From assembly GCA_030142905.1 (NCBI GenBank), contig JASJOG010000046.1, positions 72,501 through 136,500 on the forward strand: DNA of 64,000 bases. Reading direction: 5' to 3'. A program made the translations under genes and the position numbers. The stretch comes from Heliopora coerulea. Lineage: Eukaryota > Cnidaria > Anthozoa > Scleralcyonacea > Helioporidae. Of the stretch, positions 18,925 through 29,437 are shown piece by piece; the first letter of the stretch is position 1, and the number at the start of each line of letters is the position of its first letter. The notes under the pieces were generated by a model that was not told where the DNA came from, did not search any database, and was given only the letters and a program-made list of their open reading frames with translations.

Positions 18925-21042
18925 AAAAATCACATCCAACTCAAAACGTACGTAAAAGAAGCTGGTTCTTATTACCACAATAAATTTCTACAAGATGCTG
19001 GCGCCATGTCAGACCGTTTGAACGGTCTAGCCTTTGCAACGTTATGCAGCAATATCAAAAATGTCCCAAAAACTGTAGAACGAATGTTGATGAAAATGTA
19101 CAAACTAAACGGTCGAAATGGGCCTTATAAGGAGCGGAATAAACTAGTTGAAGGAACAAAACTAAAGAAACAACCGTCAACGTAGGAACGGTAAAACAAC
19201 GGTTTAAATTCATTGGAACAATCATTTAACAAATTTGATTTAAGACACGGAAAAAAAAAAATGTCTGCGGATAATGGAGCTAAAGCCTATTCATGTCGAA
19301 TAGGTTGCCATTAAAATGACAGTCCATTTTTAACGGATAAATTAAAATGTTTTAAGGTAATGATCTCAAACTTGATTATTTTGAATGAGGGATAATAGCC
19401 TGTGAAGGCAAACTTTCTTTTCGCTTTTCTCGCATGGTTGTAGAGAGTTGAGTGCAGAAGAATCTCACCTATTCCAGATTTGGTCAGTTGAATGATGTCA
19501 TGACGCTAAAATTTCAGAACGATCGGACGATTTTATCGATGTTAATCGTAACCCTATTATTCCTAAACCTATGCCTACTCCTGATCCTATCCCTGTTTCT
19601 TAAACCTGGCCCTAAACTCATTTCAATAAAAACAAAAACAAAAATGAAAGAAGACCTATAAACCAGCTAAGCACTCGGAGTACTGAAACTGAATTAAAAG
19701 TCTCGTCCCGAAACGCCTCAGACTACCAAAGGATATACTTTAAAACTATTTAAAAGTACATATTAGAAACTGACCCACAGATTTCCACACGCTAGATGCG
19801 AGAACGAGCCTCACTTACTTGTTTGAATCAAGAGTGACATAGTTGTGTTGTTCGACTTGGACACGACCTCCCGACTCACGCCGAATGTGCACTTGAGTCG
19901 ACACTTCCACAGTAAATGAATTTTGTTCTTCATTGTTTTCTTCTACGTCCACGTCCATGTCCTCCACATCACTAAAAATGGATCAATTTAAGGTTAATAT
20001 TGCAAAAATGATTTATCATTCAGATCAGGTAGTTTTTCGTACAACATGAGCGAAACAAAAATAGGCGGAAAAAACCTATGCGTGGCTGGCTGCAGCTATT
20101 CTAGGCTAAGACTGGAGCGTCCAGAATGGCACGACCTTGATTTAATTCTTGTGTGGGTTTAGTCTATGCATACTGGACGAACATCAGATTATCAGCCTAT
20201 GTATTCTATAATGATACACTTAAGAAAATTCTCAATTCCGATTTGTTGAGGCAAAGTAATTTCAAAGTAACGCAGTGCAGAGAAACGGTAATGAAGTGCC
20301 GAGGAAACGTCCTCCAGAGCAAATTTCTTCGAGCACAAAGCATCCCCATTGGCTAACAAAATCCTCAAAGCCACATGTAGCCAATCAAATTAGAACTTCT
20401 AAAATACAAGTAAAATGTGAAAAAGCTGCAAGTTAAAACGACGGCCAGGGGTTCGAGATTATTTTCTTTGCTTTTTAAAAATTTTAATTTGGAATTAACT
20501 TGCACTCGTTTGTTTTCAGTACCTCAAATTGTATTCCCTCTGCGGACTTACACAATTTTGAGTTCTTTAAAATGCACTCAGGCAAATTATTTCCAAACTG
20601 AACTCAAAACCGTAAATGGTAAAATGTCTATTTATACTGTATCACCTGATCAGCTAACAAAGCTCTTCTACTATCATCAATCTATTCATATGGAAAGTGC
20701 CAGTTAAATTCGTACCGTAACTTGAGGATAAAAGCATAGTAGATTTACATTTTCAGTTCTTCAGATGATGCAAAACACAAAGCTTTTTTAACTCGCCTCC
20801 GGCACAGAGTAAATAATCAACTAGAGGTCCAACTCACTATCGGCAGCTTTGATGTTTGTGTCCTCGTGCATGTCGCCTCGCGCATCCCATTCATTCAAAC
20901 GCCCCCATGTTATTGGCAAGCGTCTAGACCACTGACCTCTAAGTCAGTGGTCTAGCCCTTGATGCGTGTAGGAATGTGTTCTTCAACTTTCGTGCTCGTC
21001 TGAACTGAATTTTCGCATAATTGAAGTGGTTTTAAGGTCTTC
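18925..21042. repeat. Segmental duplication, copy A
   Basis: About 2.1 kb that recurs at 22657-24755 in the same orientation with scattered single-base changes and small indels. It contains a plus-strand reading (YVKEAGSYYHNKFLQ) damaged here but open in copy B (within 22552-22956), CCTAACCCT-like degenerate tracts, the 153-nt exon-like segment and, near 20519, a TTTTCAG followed by 62 open codons ending TAA that are nearly unchanged in copy B. A hairpin (AGACCACTGACCTC) lies at about 20926-20955. Confidence 0.85.
19819..19971 (-). other. Exon-like segment, 153 nt, copy A
   Basis: On the minus strand it is bounded by TTTTTAG and GTAAGT, both consensus splice signals, and is open in one frame for 50 codons with phase 2 at both ends (51-codon symmetrical exon). 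The peptide has an acidic start (DVEDMDVDVEENNEE) followed by QNSFTVEVSTQVHIRRES and GRVQVEQHNYVTL. No family recognised. The same segment is identical at 23542-23694. It could be a captured host exon or part of an unrecognised element. Confidence 0.5.
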
Positions 21043-21630
21043 AGTTTTTTTAAATTATGCTGATAATACTAAGAAGTACGAAGAATATATGCTACTTTAT
21101 TGTTTCTTTAAATGGTACTCATGGTAACCGCAGTCGTGCAGTTGGTGCTACTTAACGTTAACGTGTTAAATGAAATACAACATGCATTCGTTTGAAGCAG
21201 TTGCAACTGTTAAAATTATAACTGCAACTAGTTCATGCAGAGCCGATACTGTACTTTTTCGTACTGTTTAACAAACTCGGTCCTTATCGCTTGTTGTACT
21301 GTGCCATAACACCAGCTTGCAGGTAATCTACAAGGACATGATCTTGCAGGTCACTGAAGCATGAGGAGAGCAGGAAGAATGCTCATGAGAATTACATTTT
21401 TCGCATCAGATGTTTCTCTCTTTCCATAATTATTTCCCTTCAATTAATCTCATAGTTCGTTCTCTGGTTATTTCAGCTGTTCCTGGACAACAACCTGTTT
21501 ATGTCACTTCGTTTTCACGTTCTAAATCACTGCCATCCTCCAAATCACTGTACGTCGCCATCTTGGTTGTTAAACAAACAGCGCTACAGCACTACAGTGG
21601 TACACCCCGCGGGCAGTGAGTCAGTTCTCA
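21043..21630. repeat. Repeat segment C, copy 1
   Basis: Matches 26908-27490 inside the element at 26821-27731, but without that element's terminal repeats. It follows copy A of the duplication directly. It includes ATTTCAGCTGTTCCTGGAC followed by an open stretch. Confidence 0.75.
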
Positions 21631-22656
21631 AAAAACAATTGTACAGAATCACACACTAAGTGGTGTGAATGAAATGGTCTTAAACATTCGGTAGGAAATG
21701 GGTTGAAGTATAAAAACAGGTTGCAAGCCAAGACGCTTTTAGTTTAATGATTAGTTAAATTTCGCGCAAGAGGGAATTTGTCATTCAAAGAAAAGAAAAG
21801 CGTAGGATCAAAGAGAAGGACGTTCTACATTGAGTCTGAATTTGGGGAACATGATCGCCAGTAAATTGCAACTAAAAGGAAATGACATGACACGGAACCG
21901 AAAAGTTTAAGTGGGATGAAGAAATTATCTTAATAGAAAACAAACGATAGAGTTTTTCACGAGTTTTTTTTTTTTCGAAGTAATCAATCTTGATAAAGAT
22001 ACCTTACAGCTTTTCTAATTCAGATATAAACGTGGCGTATGTGGAATTGACATTAAAAACAATTGTTAAAAGAACGAAAAGTTAACCTTTCAACCTTAAA
22101 AGAAAAGTGAAAAAAATGTAATCTTTCTTGTGTATAAATGGGATGAAAAAATCGAAGATGCATGCACGCCAGTAAACGTTGCCTTACAATAAACAGTTTT
22201 GGTAAAACAATCACTGGAGAGATTAGTTTGGGTGTCAATATTTCAATTTCGTGAGTGAATTTTGAAAATGATGTTTATAATTTCAACAGCTGAAGACCCA
22301 TTAAAACGGTTTCAACTTTTGCTTAGACCGAACAACGTTTGTGTGACAATTGTTGAATAGAATGTCAAAATTATTTAAACGGGTCGTTCAATACGTTGCA
22401 ACTTTACGGAAAAGCTTTACCTTAACACGGTTTAACTATAAAGCACCGTTCAGTGCTGATGTGGTCATCGTGTATATCGTATGTATCGTAGAAAAACGTG
22501 TTGTATTAGATGTTGTAAACAAGTTGGGACGAATTTGACTTTTTTAGAATTTTGATTCAACATATTCAAAATTTTCTGTTTTCGAAAAAATGTGGATCAT
22601 TCGAGGGTCATTTACTGAACACATTGTTTGACATGTGTAGAACACAAGCAAGTGCT
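21631..22656. other. Unclassified stretch between duplication copies
   Basis: AT-rich with runs of A or T; no protein family or RNA gene recognised. The short ORFs have no supporting features. Confidence 0.35.
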
Positions 22657-24755
22657 AACGCTCACATCCAACTCAAAATGTACGTAAAGGAAGCTGGTTC
22701 TTATTACCACAATAAATTTCTACAAAATGCTGGCGCCATGTCGGATCGTTTGAACGGTCTTTGCAACGTTTTGCAGAAATATCAAAAATGTCCCAAAAAC
22801 TGTAGAACGAATGTTGATGAAAATGTACAAACTAAACGGTCGAAAGGGTCTTATGAGCAGCGGAATAAACTAGTAGGAAGAACGAAACTAAAGAAAACAA
22901 CCGTCAACGTAAGAACGGTAAAGCAACGGTTTAAATTCATTGGGACAATCATTTAACAAATTTGATTTAAGACACGGAAAAAAAATGTCAGCGGATTATG
23001 GAGCCAAAGCCTATTCATATCGAATAGGTTGCCATTAAAAAGATTGTCCATTTTTAACGGATAAATTAAAATGTTTTAAGGTAATGATCTCAAACTTGAT
23101 TATTTTGAATGAGGGATAATAGCCTGTGAAGGCAAACTTTCTTTTCGCTTTTCTCGCATAGTTGTAGAGAATTCAGTTCGGACGAACCTCACCTATTCCA
23201 GATTTGGTCAGTTGAATGATGTCATGACGCTATAATTTTAGAACCATCTGACAATTTTATCGATGTTAATCGTAACCCTATTATTCCTAAACCTATGCCT
23301 ACTCCTGATCCTATCCCTGTTCCTAAACCTAGCCCTAAACTCATTTCAATAAAAACAAAAACAAAAATGAAAGAAGACCTATAAACCAGCTAAGCACTCG
23401 GAGTACTGAAACTGAATTAAAAGTCTCGTCCCGAAACGCCTCAGACTACCAAAGGATATACTTTAAAACTATTTAAAAGTACATATTAGAAACTGACCCA
23501 CAGATTTCCACACGCTAGATGCGAGAACGAGCCTCACTTACTTGTTTGAATCAAGAGTGACATAGTTGTGTTGTTCGACTTGGACACGACCTCCCGACTC
23601 ACGCCGAATGTGCACTTGAGTCGACACTTCCACAGTAAATGAATTTTGTTCTTCATTGTTTTCTTCTACGTCCACGTCCATGTCCTCCACATCACTAAAA
23701 ATGGATCAATTTAAGGTTAATATTGCAAAAATGATTTATCATTCAGATCAGGTAGTTTTTCGTACAACATGAGCGAAACAAAAATAGGCGGAAAAAACCT
23801 ATGCGTGGCTGGCTGCAGCTATTCTAGGCTAAGACTGGAGCGTCCAGAATGGCACGACCTTGATTTAATTCTTGTGTGGGTTTAGTCTATGCATACTGGA
23901 CGAACATCAGATTATCAGCCTATGTATTCTATAATGATACACTTAAGAAAATTCTCAATTCCGATTTGTTGAGGCAAAGTAATTTCAAAGTAACGCAGTG
24001 CAGAGAAACGGTAATGAAGTGCCGAGGAAACGTCCTCCAGAGCAAATTTCTTCGAGCACAAAGCATCCCCATTGGCTAACAAAATCCTCAAAGCCACATG
24101 TAGCCAATCAAATTAGAGCTTCTAAAATACGAGTGAAATGTGAAAAAGCTGCAAGTTAAAACAACGGTCAAGGGTTAGAGGTTATTTTCTTTGCTTTTTA
24201 AAAATTTTAATTTGGAATTAACTTGCACTCGTTTGTTTTCAGTACCTCAAATTGTCTTCCCCCTGCTTACTTACACAATTTTGAGTTCTTTAAAATGCAC
24301 TCAGGCAAATTATTTCCAAACTGAACTCAAAACCGTAAATGGTAAAATGTCTATTTATACTGTATCACCTGATCAGCTAACAAAGCTCTTCTACTATCAT
24401 CAATCTATTCATATGGAAAGTGCCAGTTAAATTCGTACCGCAACTTGAGGATAAAAGCAATGGTAGATTTACATTTTCAGTTCTTCAGATGATGCAAAAC
24501 ACAAAGCTTTTTTAACTCGTCTCCGGTACAGAGTAAATAATCAACCAGAGGTCCAACTCGCTGTCGGCAGTTTTGATGTTTGTGTCTTCGCGCATCTCAT
24601 TCATTCAAACGCCGCCATGTTCCTGGCAAGCGTCTAGACCACTGACTTCCAAGTCAGTGGTCTAGCCCTTGCTGCGTGTAGGGATGTGTTTTTCAACTTT
24701 CGTGCTCGACTGAACTGAATTTTCGCATAATTGAAGTGGTTTTAGGGTCTTCGTC
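22657..24755. repeat. Segmental duplication, copy B
   Basis: Direct repeat of 18925-21042. The upstream open reading frame here runs 22552-22956 without interruption but with a TTG start, and its product (LNGLCNVLQKYQKCPKNC) is not recognised. Similarity ends at GGTCTTCG, where the inserted complex begins. Confidence 0.85.
23542..23694 (-). other. Exon-like segment, 153 nt, copy B
   Basis: Appears identical by eye to 19819-19971, including both splice signals, although flanking sequence in the duplication has changed at several positions. Confidence 0.5.
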
Positions 24756-25011
24756 AACCTTAAATGTGCTCGCAGGGCCAGAAGAGGTAAGCGAAAAAAT
24801 TGCTGATAAGCACATGTATACCAGTTGAATAATCAGAAAGGTTTGAGAACTACCGAAATGTGAGAGTAGTTATCTGACGTTTCGAGCGAAGAAAAAACAT
24901 GGGAGGATCGAAAAACACGGAATATATATATATATATATATACATACGTGAACGTTTAGGTTTACGAAATGCAAAGAGGGCTCAATAACGCAAAGAAAGA
25001 GCAAATGGGAT

Positions 25012-25095
25012 TATATCGCTTACCTCAAAAAGTCACCTGAAGATTCTTTCCCAAGATGAAACAGGCTGTAGTGACTTTTTGAGGTAAGCGATATA
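25012..25095 (+). ncRNA. Hammerhead ribozyme motif with 25-bp stem I
   Basis: 25012-25036 pairs perfectly with 25071-25095. Between them: CTGAAGA (25037-25043), stem II TCTT/AAGA with loop TCCC, GAAA (25058-25061), stem III CAG-G-CTG and TA (25069-25070). All invariant core bases are present. Predicted cleavage is after 25070. The short stem III matches the other motifs in the window. Confidence 0.75.
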
Positions 25096-25160
25096 TATAT
25101 ACATATATATATATATATATGTATGTATGTATAAGTAAATACGAAAGACAAAAATTTGCT

Positions 25161-25204
25161 GTCACTACTCTGAGTTTCACGCGCTCAGGCGATCATCAGG
25201 CAAC
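25161..25204 (-). ncRNA. Hammerhead ribozyme motif, minus strand (PLE-2)
   Basis: Stem I GTTGC/GTGAC (five pairs with two wobbles), CTGATGA (25199-25193), stem II with CGC/GCG, GAAA (25178-25175), stem III CTC-A-GAG, TA. Same architecture as at 2634-2675. Confidence 0.7.
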
Positions 25205-25250
25205 TGACAGATAAGATTTAATTATTCACATATATACAGGTGACAAAAGT

Positions 25251-25640
25251 TTAAAGGAAGTGTTTGGTTACATGTCGGCATTTGCTGAATAGTTCGGACC
25301 GTCTGTTCAAAATGTTTTTCCCTTGTCTCTTTAGGATAAGCAACTTTTCTTCGAGGCATAGGCGACATTTTCTTGATCCTGCCTTGCATGATGGAATTTG
25401 CTTGATGATATCCCACGCGATTGTGTATTTGCGTTTGTTGTCTTTCAGGTTCCAAATGTGTTTTGAAAACTCGGTTTCGTTTAAGTATTTTTTGTTGTTG
25501 AGAGATTTGCAGTGATTTCGGTACCTAGTTTTGAAGTCGTTACCTGTTACGCCTATGTATGTCTTCGTCTCGTTGTTGTCAGTGGTCGTTACTCTTGCCT
25601 TGTAAAGGACACTGGTTTGCAGGCAAATGCCTTTTGTCAC
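25251..25640 (-). pseudogene. Penelope-like GIY-YIG endonuclease domain
   Basis: Uninterrupted for 129 codons: LYKARVTTTDNNETKTYIGV (the GIY-YIG start), TRYRNHCKSLNNKKYLNETE, KHIWNLKDNKRKYTIAWDI, then CRLCLEEKLLI, LNRRSELFSKCRH and a stop. The catalytic Tyr, the Arg of the TRYRNH segment and the C-terminal cysteine/histidine block are present. The reverse transcriptase part is missing, so it is a 5'-truncated copy. It is about as similar to the PLE-1 version as members of one clade would be, but clearly a different family. Confidence 0.8.
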
Positions 25641-25675
25641 CTATATAAATGTGAATGATTAAATCTTATCTGTCA

Positions 25676-25719
25676 GTTGCCTGATGATCGCCTGAGCGCG
25701 TGAAACTCAGAGTAGTGAC
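25676..25719 (+). ncRNA. Hammerhead ribozyme motif, plus strand (PLE-2)
   Basis: Mirror of 25161-25204: GTTGC (25676-25680), CTGATGA (25681-25687), GAAA (25702-25705), CTC-A-GAG, TA, GTGAC (25715-25719). Predicted cleavage after 25714. Confidence 0.7.
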
Positions 25720-25824
25720 AGCAAATTTTTGTCTTTCGTATTTACTTATTTGCTCTACTAGTAACAGTATTGAGCGCTCTATATTTTTATTCCAACGCTG
25801 TAACCTTCGTGGTACTCATCATTG

Positions 25825-25827
<3 letters not shown>

Positions 25828-25856
<29 letters not shown>

Positions 25857-26505
25857 CTGTGTGTGTGTGTGTGTGTGCGTGTGTGTGTGTGTGAAAATGG
25901 TCATGTGACAATGGCCAATCAGAATAGAAAAATGAAAACAAATGCAAATGAGATGGTGGCTCGTCGCTTGCCCAAAATATCGCCGATCAGCAAACCAGGT
26001 GGGTGTGTCAAATATAATATGGGTCAGTGAAAGCTAAACACAAAAGAGCTAAGTAGCTATTGTTACGCCCATCCGTGCAAAGCAAAAACATTAGCCACAA
26101 AGCGATTAAGTAAATGAAAAACGTTCGTTGAGTCCGTGAGGGTGAATGGTAATTTTTGGCGGTAATAATAGTCGCAAAAGACAGGAAAAACGTCTCATCT
26201 TTAAAATTGGAACCATTCACCCTCACGGACTCAACAAACGTTTTTCATTTACCTAATCGCTATGTGGCTAATGTTTTTGCTTTGCACGGATGGGCGTAAC
26301 AATAACTACCCAGTTGTTTTGTCTTTAGCTTTCACTGGCCCATATTATATTTGACACACCCACCTGGTTTGCTGGTCGGCGATATTTTAGGCAAGTGACG
26401 AGCCACCATCTCATTTACATTTGTTTTCATTTTTCTATTCTGATTGGCCATTTGTTGTCACATGACCATTTAGACACACTCACACTCACACACACACACG
26501 CACAC

Positions 26506-26540
<35 letters not shown>
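25828..26540. repeat. 0.7-kb palindrome with microsatellite-capped arms
   Basis: The left arm runs through (TA)n, (TG)n and then 25894-26150; the right arm (26205-26540) mirrors it through (CA)n and (TA)n. The spacer is only about 55 bp. Arm sequences differ at a few percent of positions. The ORFs in both strands are reflections of one another. Confidence 0.8.
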
Positions 26541-26541
<1 letters not shown>

Positions 26542-26820
26542 TCCGTGTTTTTCGATCCTCCCATGTTTTTTCTCTCTGACGAAGGGCCTTCGCTCGAAAC
26601 GTTAGATAACTACTCTCACATTTCGGCAGTACTCAAACCTTTCCGATTATTTCACTTCGATTTCCACATTGCCTACGCAGCACTCCATTCTTATTTCATG
26701 GTTTTGTATACCTGTTCATCTTTAACAGTTTTTGACTTGTTTAAAATCCTGGGAAGATTAACAAGAATTTAGTGCATGTTTGAATCCATCGAGCGTTGTC
26801 AACACGTTCGTACGCAGATC

Positions 26821-27731
26821 TAGGCTTTGATAGATTGTGCTCGTAAAACTAGCACATTATGCTACTAGCACTTCTCCCTTTTTACTAAATTGTGCTGGGA
26901 AGTGTGCCAGTTTTTTTAAATTATGCTGATAATACTAAGAAGTGCGAGGAATATATGCTACTTTATTGTTTTTTTTTAAATAGTACTCATGGTAACCGTA
27001 GTCGCGAAGCTGGTGTTACTTAACGTTAACGTGCTAAATGAAATACAACATGCATTCGTTTGAAGCAGTTGTAACTGTCAAAATTATAACTGCAACTAGT
27101 TCATGCAGAGCCGATACTGTACTTTTTCGTACTGTTTAACAAACAACTCTGACCTTATCGCTTGTTGTACTGTGGCATAACACTAGCTTGCAGGTAATCT
27201 ACAAGGACATGATCTTGCAGGTCACTGAAACATGAGGAGAGCAGAGAGAATGTTCATGAGAATTACATTTTTCGCATCAGATGTTCCTCTCTTTCCATAA
27301 TTATTTCCCTTCAATTAATCTCATAGTTCGTTCTCTGGTTATTTCAGCTGTTCCTGGACCACTGCCTGTTTACGTCACTTCGTTTTCACGTTTTAAATCA
27401 CTGCCATCCTCCAAACCACGGTAAGTCGCCATCTTGGTTGTTAAACAAACAGCGCTACAGCACTACAGCGGTACAGCCTGCTGGCAGTGGGTCAGTTCTC
27501 AGTAGAGACTGGTTACGAAACTACAAACGTTCTCAAGTTGTTTGACCGCTGATTACTAGTAAATTCTGATAATAAACTCTTTCAGCATAGTAAAATGAGT
27601 AATTCAATGCTTCAGAAGAAGTGGAAAATGATAATTATACTTGCAGTGCTTTTGTCGGGAAAATCATGAAAATTGTGTTCATAATGGCAAATTATGCCAA
27701 AAATTGTGCTGGCACAATCTATCAAAGCCCA
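26821..27731. mobile_element. 911-bp DNA element with 8-bp target duplication
   Basis: Starts TAGGCTTTGATAGATTGTGC, ends with the inverse (GCACAATCTATCAAAGCCCA), and CGCAGATC occurs directly on both sides (26813-26820 and 27732-27739). No transposase. Its body includes segment C with ATTTCAG, about 74 open bases and GGTAAGT (27346-27424), an exon-like unit whose frame would read VPGPLPVYVTSFSR. The 8-bp duplication suggests hAT-type mobilisation. Confidence 0.7.
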
Positions 27732-27739
27732 CGCAGATC

Positions 27740-28144
27740 CACCAAGTCTCCCGCCTTGGGCGTGTGACACACGCCTCAGTGTAAATTGTCACGCTCATAC
27801 ACCCAGTTTAGTTGATCACACGCCTCCGTTGGTTTGCTTGTCGAGCTCTTTGTGATATTAGAATTAAAAATTTTAATGTTAATATTAAAAGTTTAATGTT
27901 AATGTAAAACAATCGCCAGAGGTTAAAATGGTTTTTCGAGAAGCTTTAACTCATGTTCCGTATGGACCGTATTAAAATAACGAGCGATTTGTCTTCAAAA
28001 AAGTGTGTACATCGGACGGAAATCTTTCCAGAAATCGCGAAAAATGCACTCATTGGGCTTAGAAAACTTAAAATTTTCTGGGGGAGCATGACCTCAAATT
28101 CCCCTAGAAAGTTCGCGGCTTCACCGCAAACGTGTTTGCTACGC
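27740..28144. other. Unclassified stretch
   Basis: Includes CTGGGGGAGCATGACC near 28079, a motif resembling the subterminal GGGGGCATGCTCCCCCAG of hAT-3 and of the hAT-1 end, so a decayed hAT end may lie here. No gene seen. Confidence 0.3.
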
Positions 28145-29437
28145 CTTCAGCAGTCTCCAATGAACTCTAAAAAGACTGGAACGCTAACTAGCAGTACCAG
28201 GTTTCACGATTGAATGAAGCCGACATGGGGACAGCCATGTAGGTCAAAAACACGCGTGGGAAAAAGTTGTATTGAACCTTTACTTTTCATTGACGGTTAA
28301 TTCTGACAAATATGCAGTCCTACCGACATTTTCCTCTACTTACTATGGATAAAAAAGAAAACTATCAAAATATCCGAAAGTTGGGTGATGTTTTTCACAA
28401 CAGGTTTCGTGTTTTATTGCGCAAGGGACTGGGATGGACCTACAAATCGAACTCTAAAAAGACTGGAACAATGCCTGCAAACTGTATTTTGAAGCCATCA
28501 TGGAGGCTGACACGTAGGTCAATTTGCAGGTCATCCCAGTCCCCTACGCAATAAAACACGCAACCTATTGTGAAAAACATCACCAAACTTTCGGATTTTT
28601 TGACAGTTTTCTTTTTTATCCATAGTAAGTAGAGGAAAATGTCGGTAGGACCGCATATTTGTCAGAATTAACTGTCAATGAAAAGTAAAGGTTCAATACA
28701 ACTTTTCCCCAAGCGTGCTTTTGACCTACATGGCTGCCCCCATGTCGGCTTCATTCAATCGTGAAGCCAGGTACTGCGAGGTAGTGTTCCAGTCTTTTTA
28801 GAGTTCAATAGACCTACATGTCAGCCTCCACGATGGCTTCAAAATACAGTTTGCAGGTATCGTTCCAGTCTTTTTAGAGTTCACTGGGTTAGATCTGTGG
28901 TTGATTATTTATTCTGTGTCTCAGAGCTACGCAAATTTGCCCCCCAACCAAATCCAACATGGCAGTGTTTAATTTTCGTAAATCATTTGATAGTAATTTA
29001 AGGCCAATGCCACCTCTAGTTCTGCTTATGATCTCTATGGTCAGTAGGACCAGACGGTTACCACAGATGACGATTATTAGCCTGGAGTATTTTTCAAGTA
29101 AACTGGAAACTTACTTCGTCCTAACCAACACGCAACGAATGATGGGAAGTACAGTAAGATATCTACTGGCTGACACCATGAGGAAAAGCTTCGGAGAGAG
29201 ACAAAGAACTCGCGAGTTAGGTAAGCTTAGACAATTCACCTATTGCGCTCATTGTCTTCAGAGGTACAGCGTGCATAAGTAAAGAACAGACTTTAAATAT
29301 ATAGCTTGACACTCCATAGTTCACGCGATAAAGGTCCTGATAGGTGGTTTTTATGTTTTGAAAATGTCGAATTTCATTTCTCTTTTTAGTTTGATGTTGT
29401 AAAAGCACGTGGTACATAGACCGATAAGTTGTAGAAA
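28145..29437. repeat. Foldback repeat FB-1, copy 2 (uninterrupted)
   Basis: Contains both inverted arms (about 28150-28450 and 28530-28830) and the 580-bp right part without the insertion seen in copy 1; positions 28849-28856 are the empty target site GTTTGCAG. The right part has an ORF of 107 codons (28959-29282, FNFRKSFDSNLRPMPPLVL) that I do not recognise. Confidence 0.85.

Larger units (their letters stand above)
25136..25746. mobile_element. Inverted Penelope-like unit (PLE-2)
   Basis: Arms at about 25136-25247 and 25630-25746 are reverse complements and each contains a hammerhead motif. The space between is a single minus-strand GIY-YIG coding region. Confidence 0.8.
24756..26820. mobile_element. 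Nested inverted-repeat complex with Penelope-like parts
   Basis: Absent from the equivalent place in copy A. Outer arms (about 24837-24940 and 26530-26645) are reverse complements containing CCGTGTTTTTCGATCCTCCC and the TTCGCTCGAAACGTTAG-type motif seen at Penelope-like ends. Within lie a hammerhead with long stem I, an inverted Penelope-like unit and a 0.7-kb palindrome, separated by (TA)n tracts. Confidence 0.7.

Noticed and set aside
20417..20707. 96-codon ORF repeated in both duplication copies
   Set aside because: Conserved only as part of a recent duplication; no recognisable domain.
25264..25515. Plus-strand ORF in PLE-2
   Set aside because: Antisense shadow of the GIY-YIG coding region.
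26573..26615. CTGACGA ... CGAAACGTTAG at the outer arm as a hammerhead
   Set aside because: Core-like bases are present, but stem III and the UH position do not fit; probably only a related element-end motif.
28959..29282. 107-codon ORF in FB-1 copy 2 as a gene
   Set aside because: The other copy has a stop in the same frame and there is no family resemblance; conservation is explained by the repeat.
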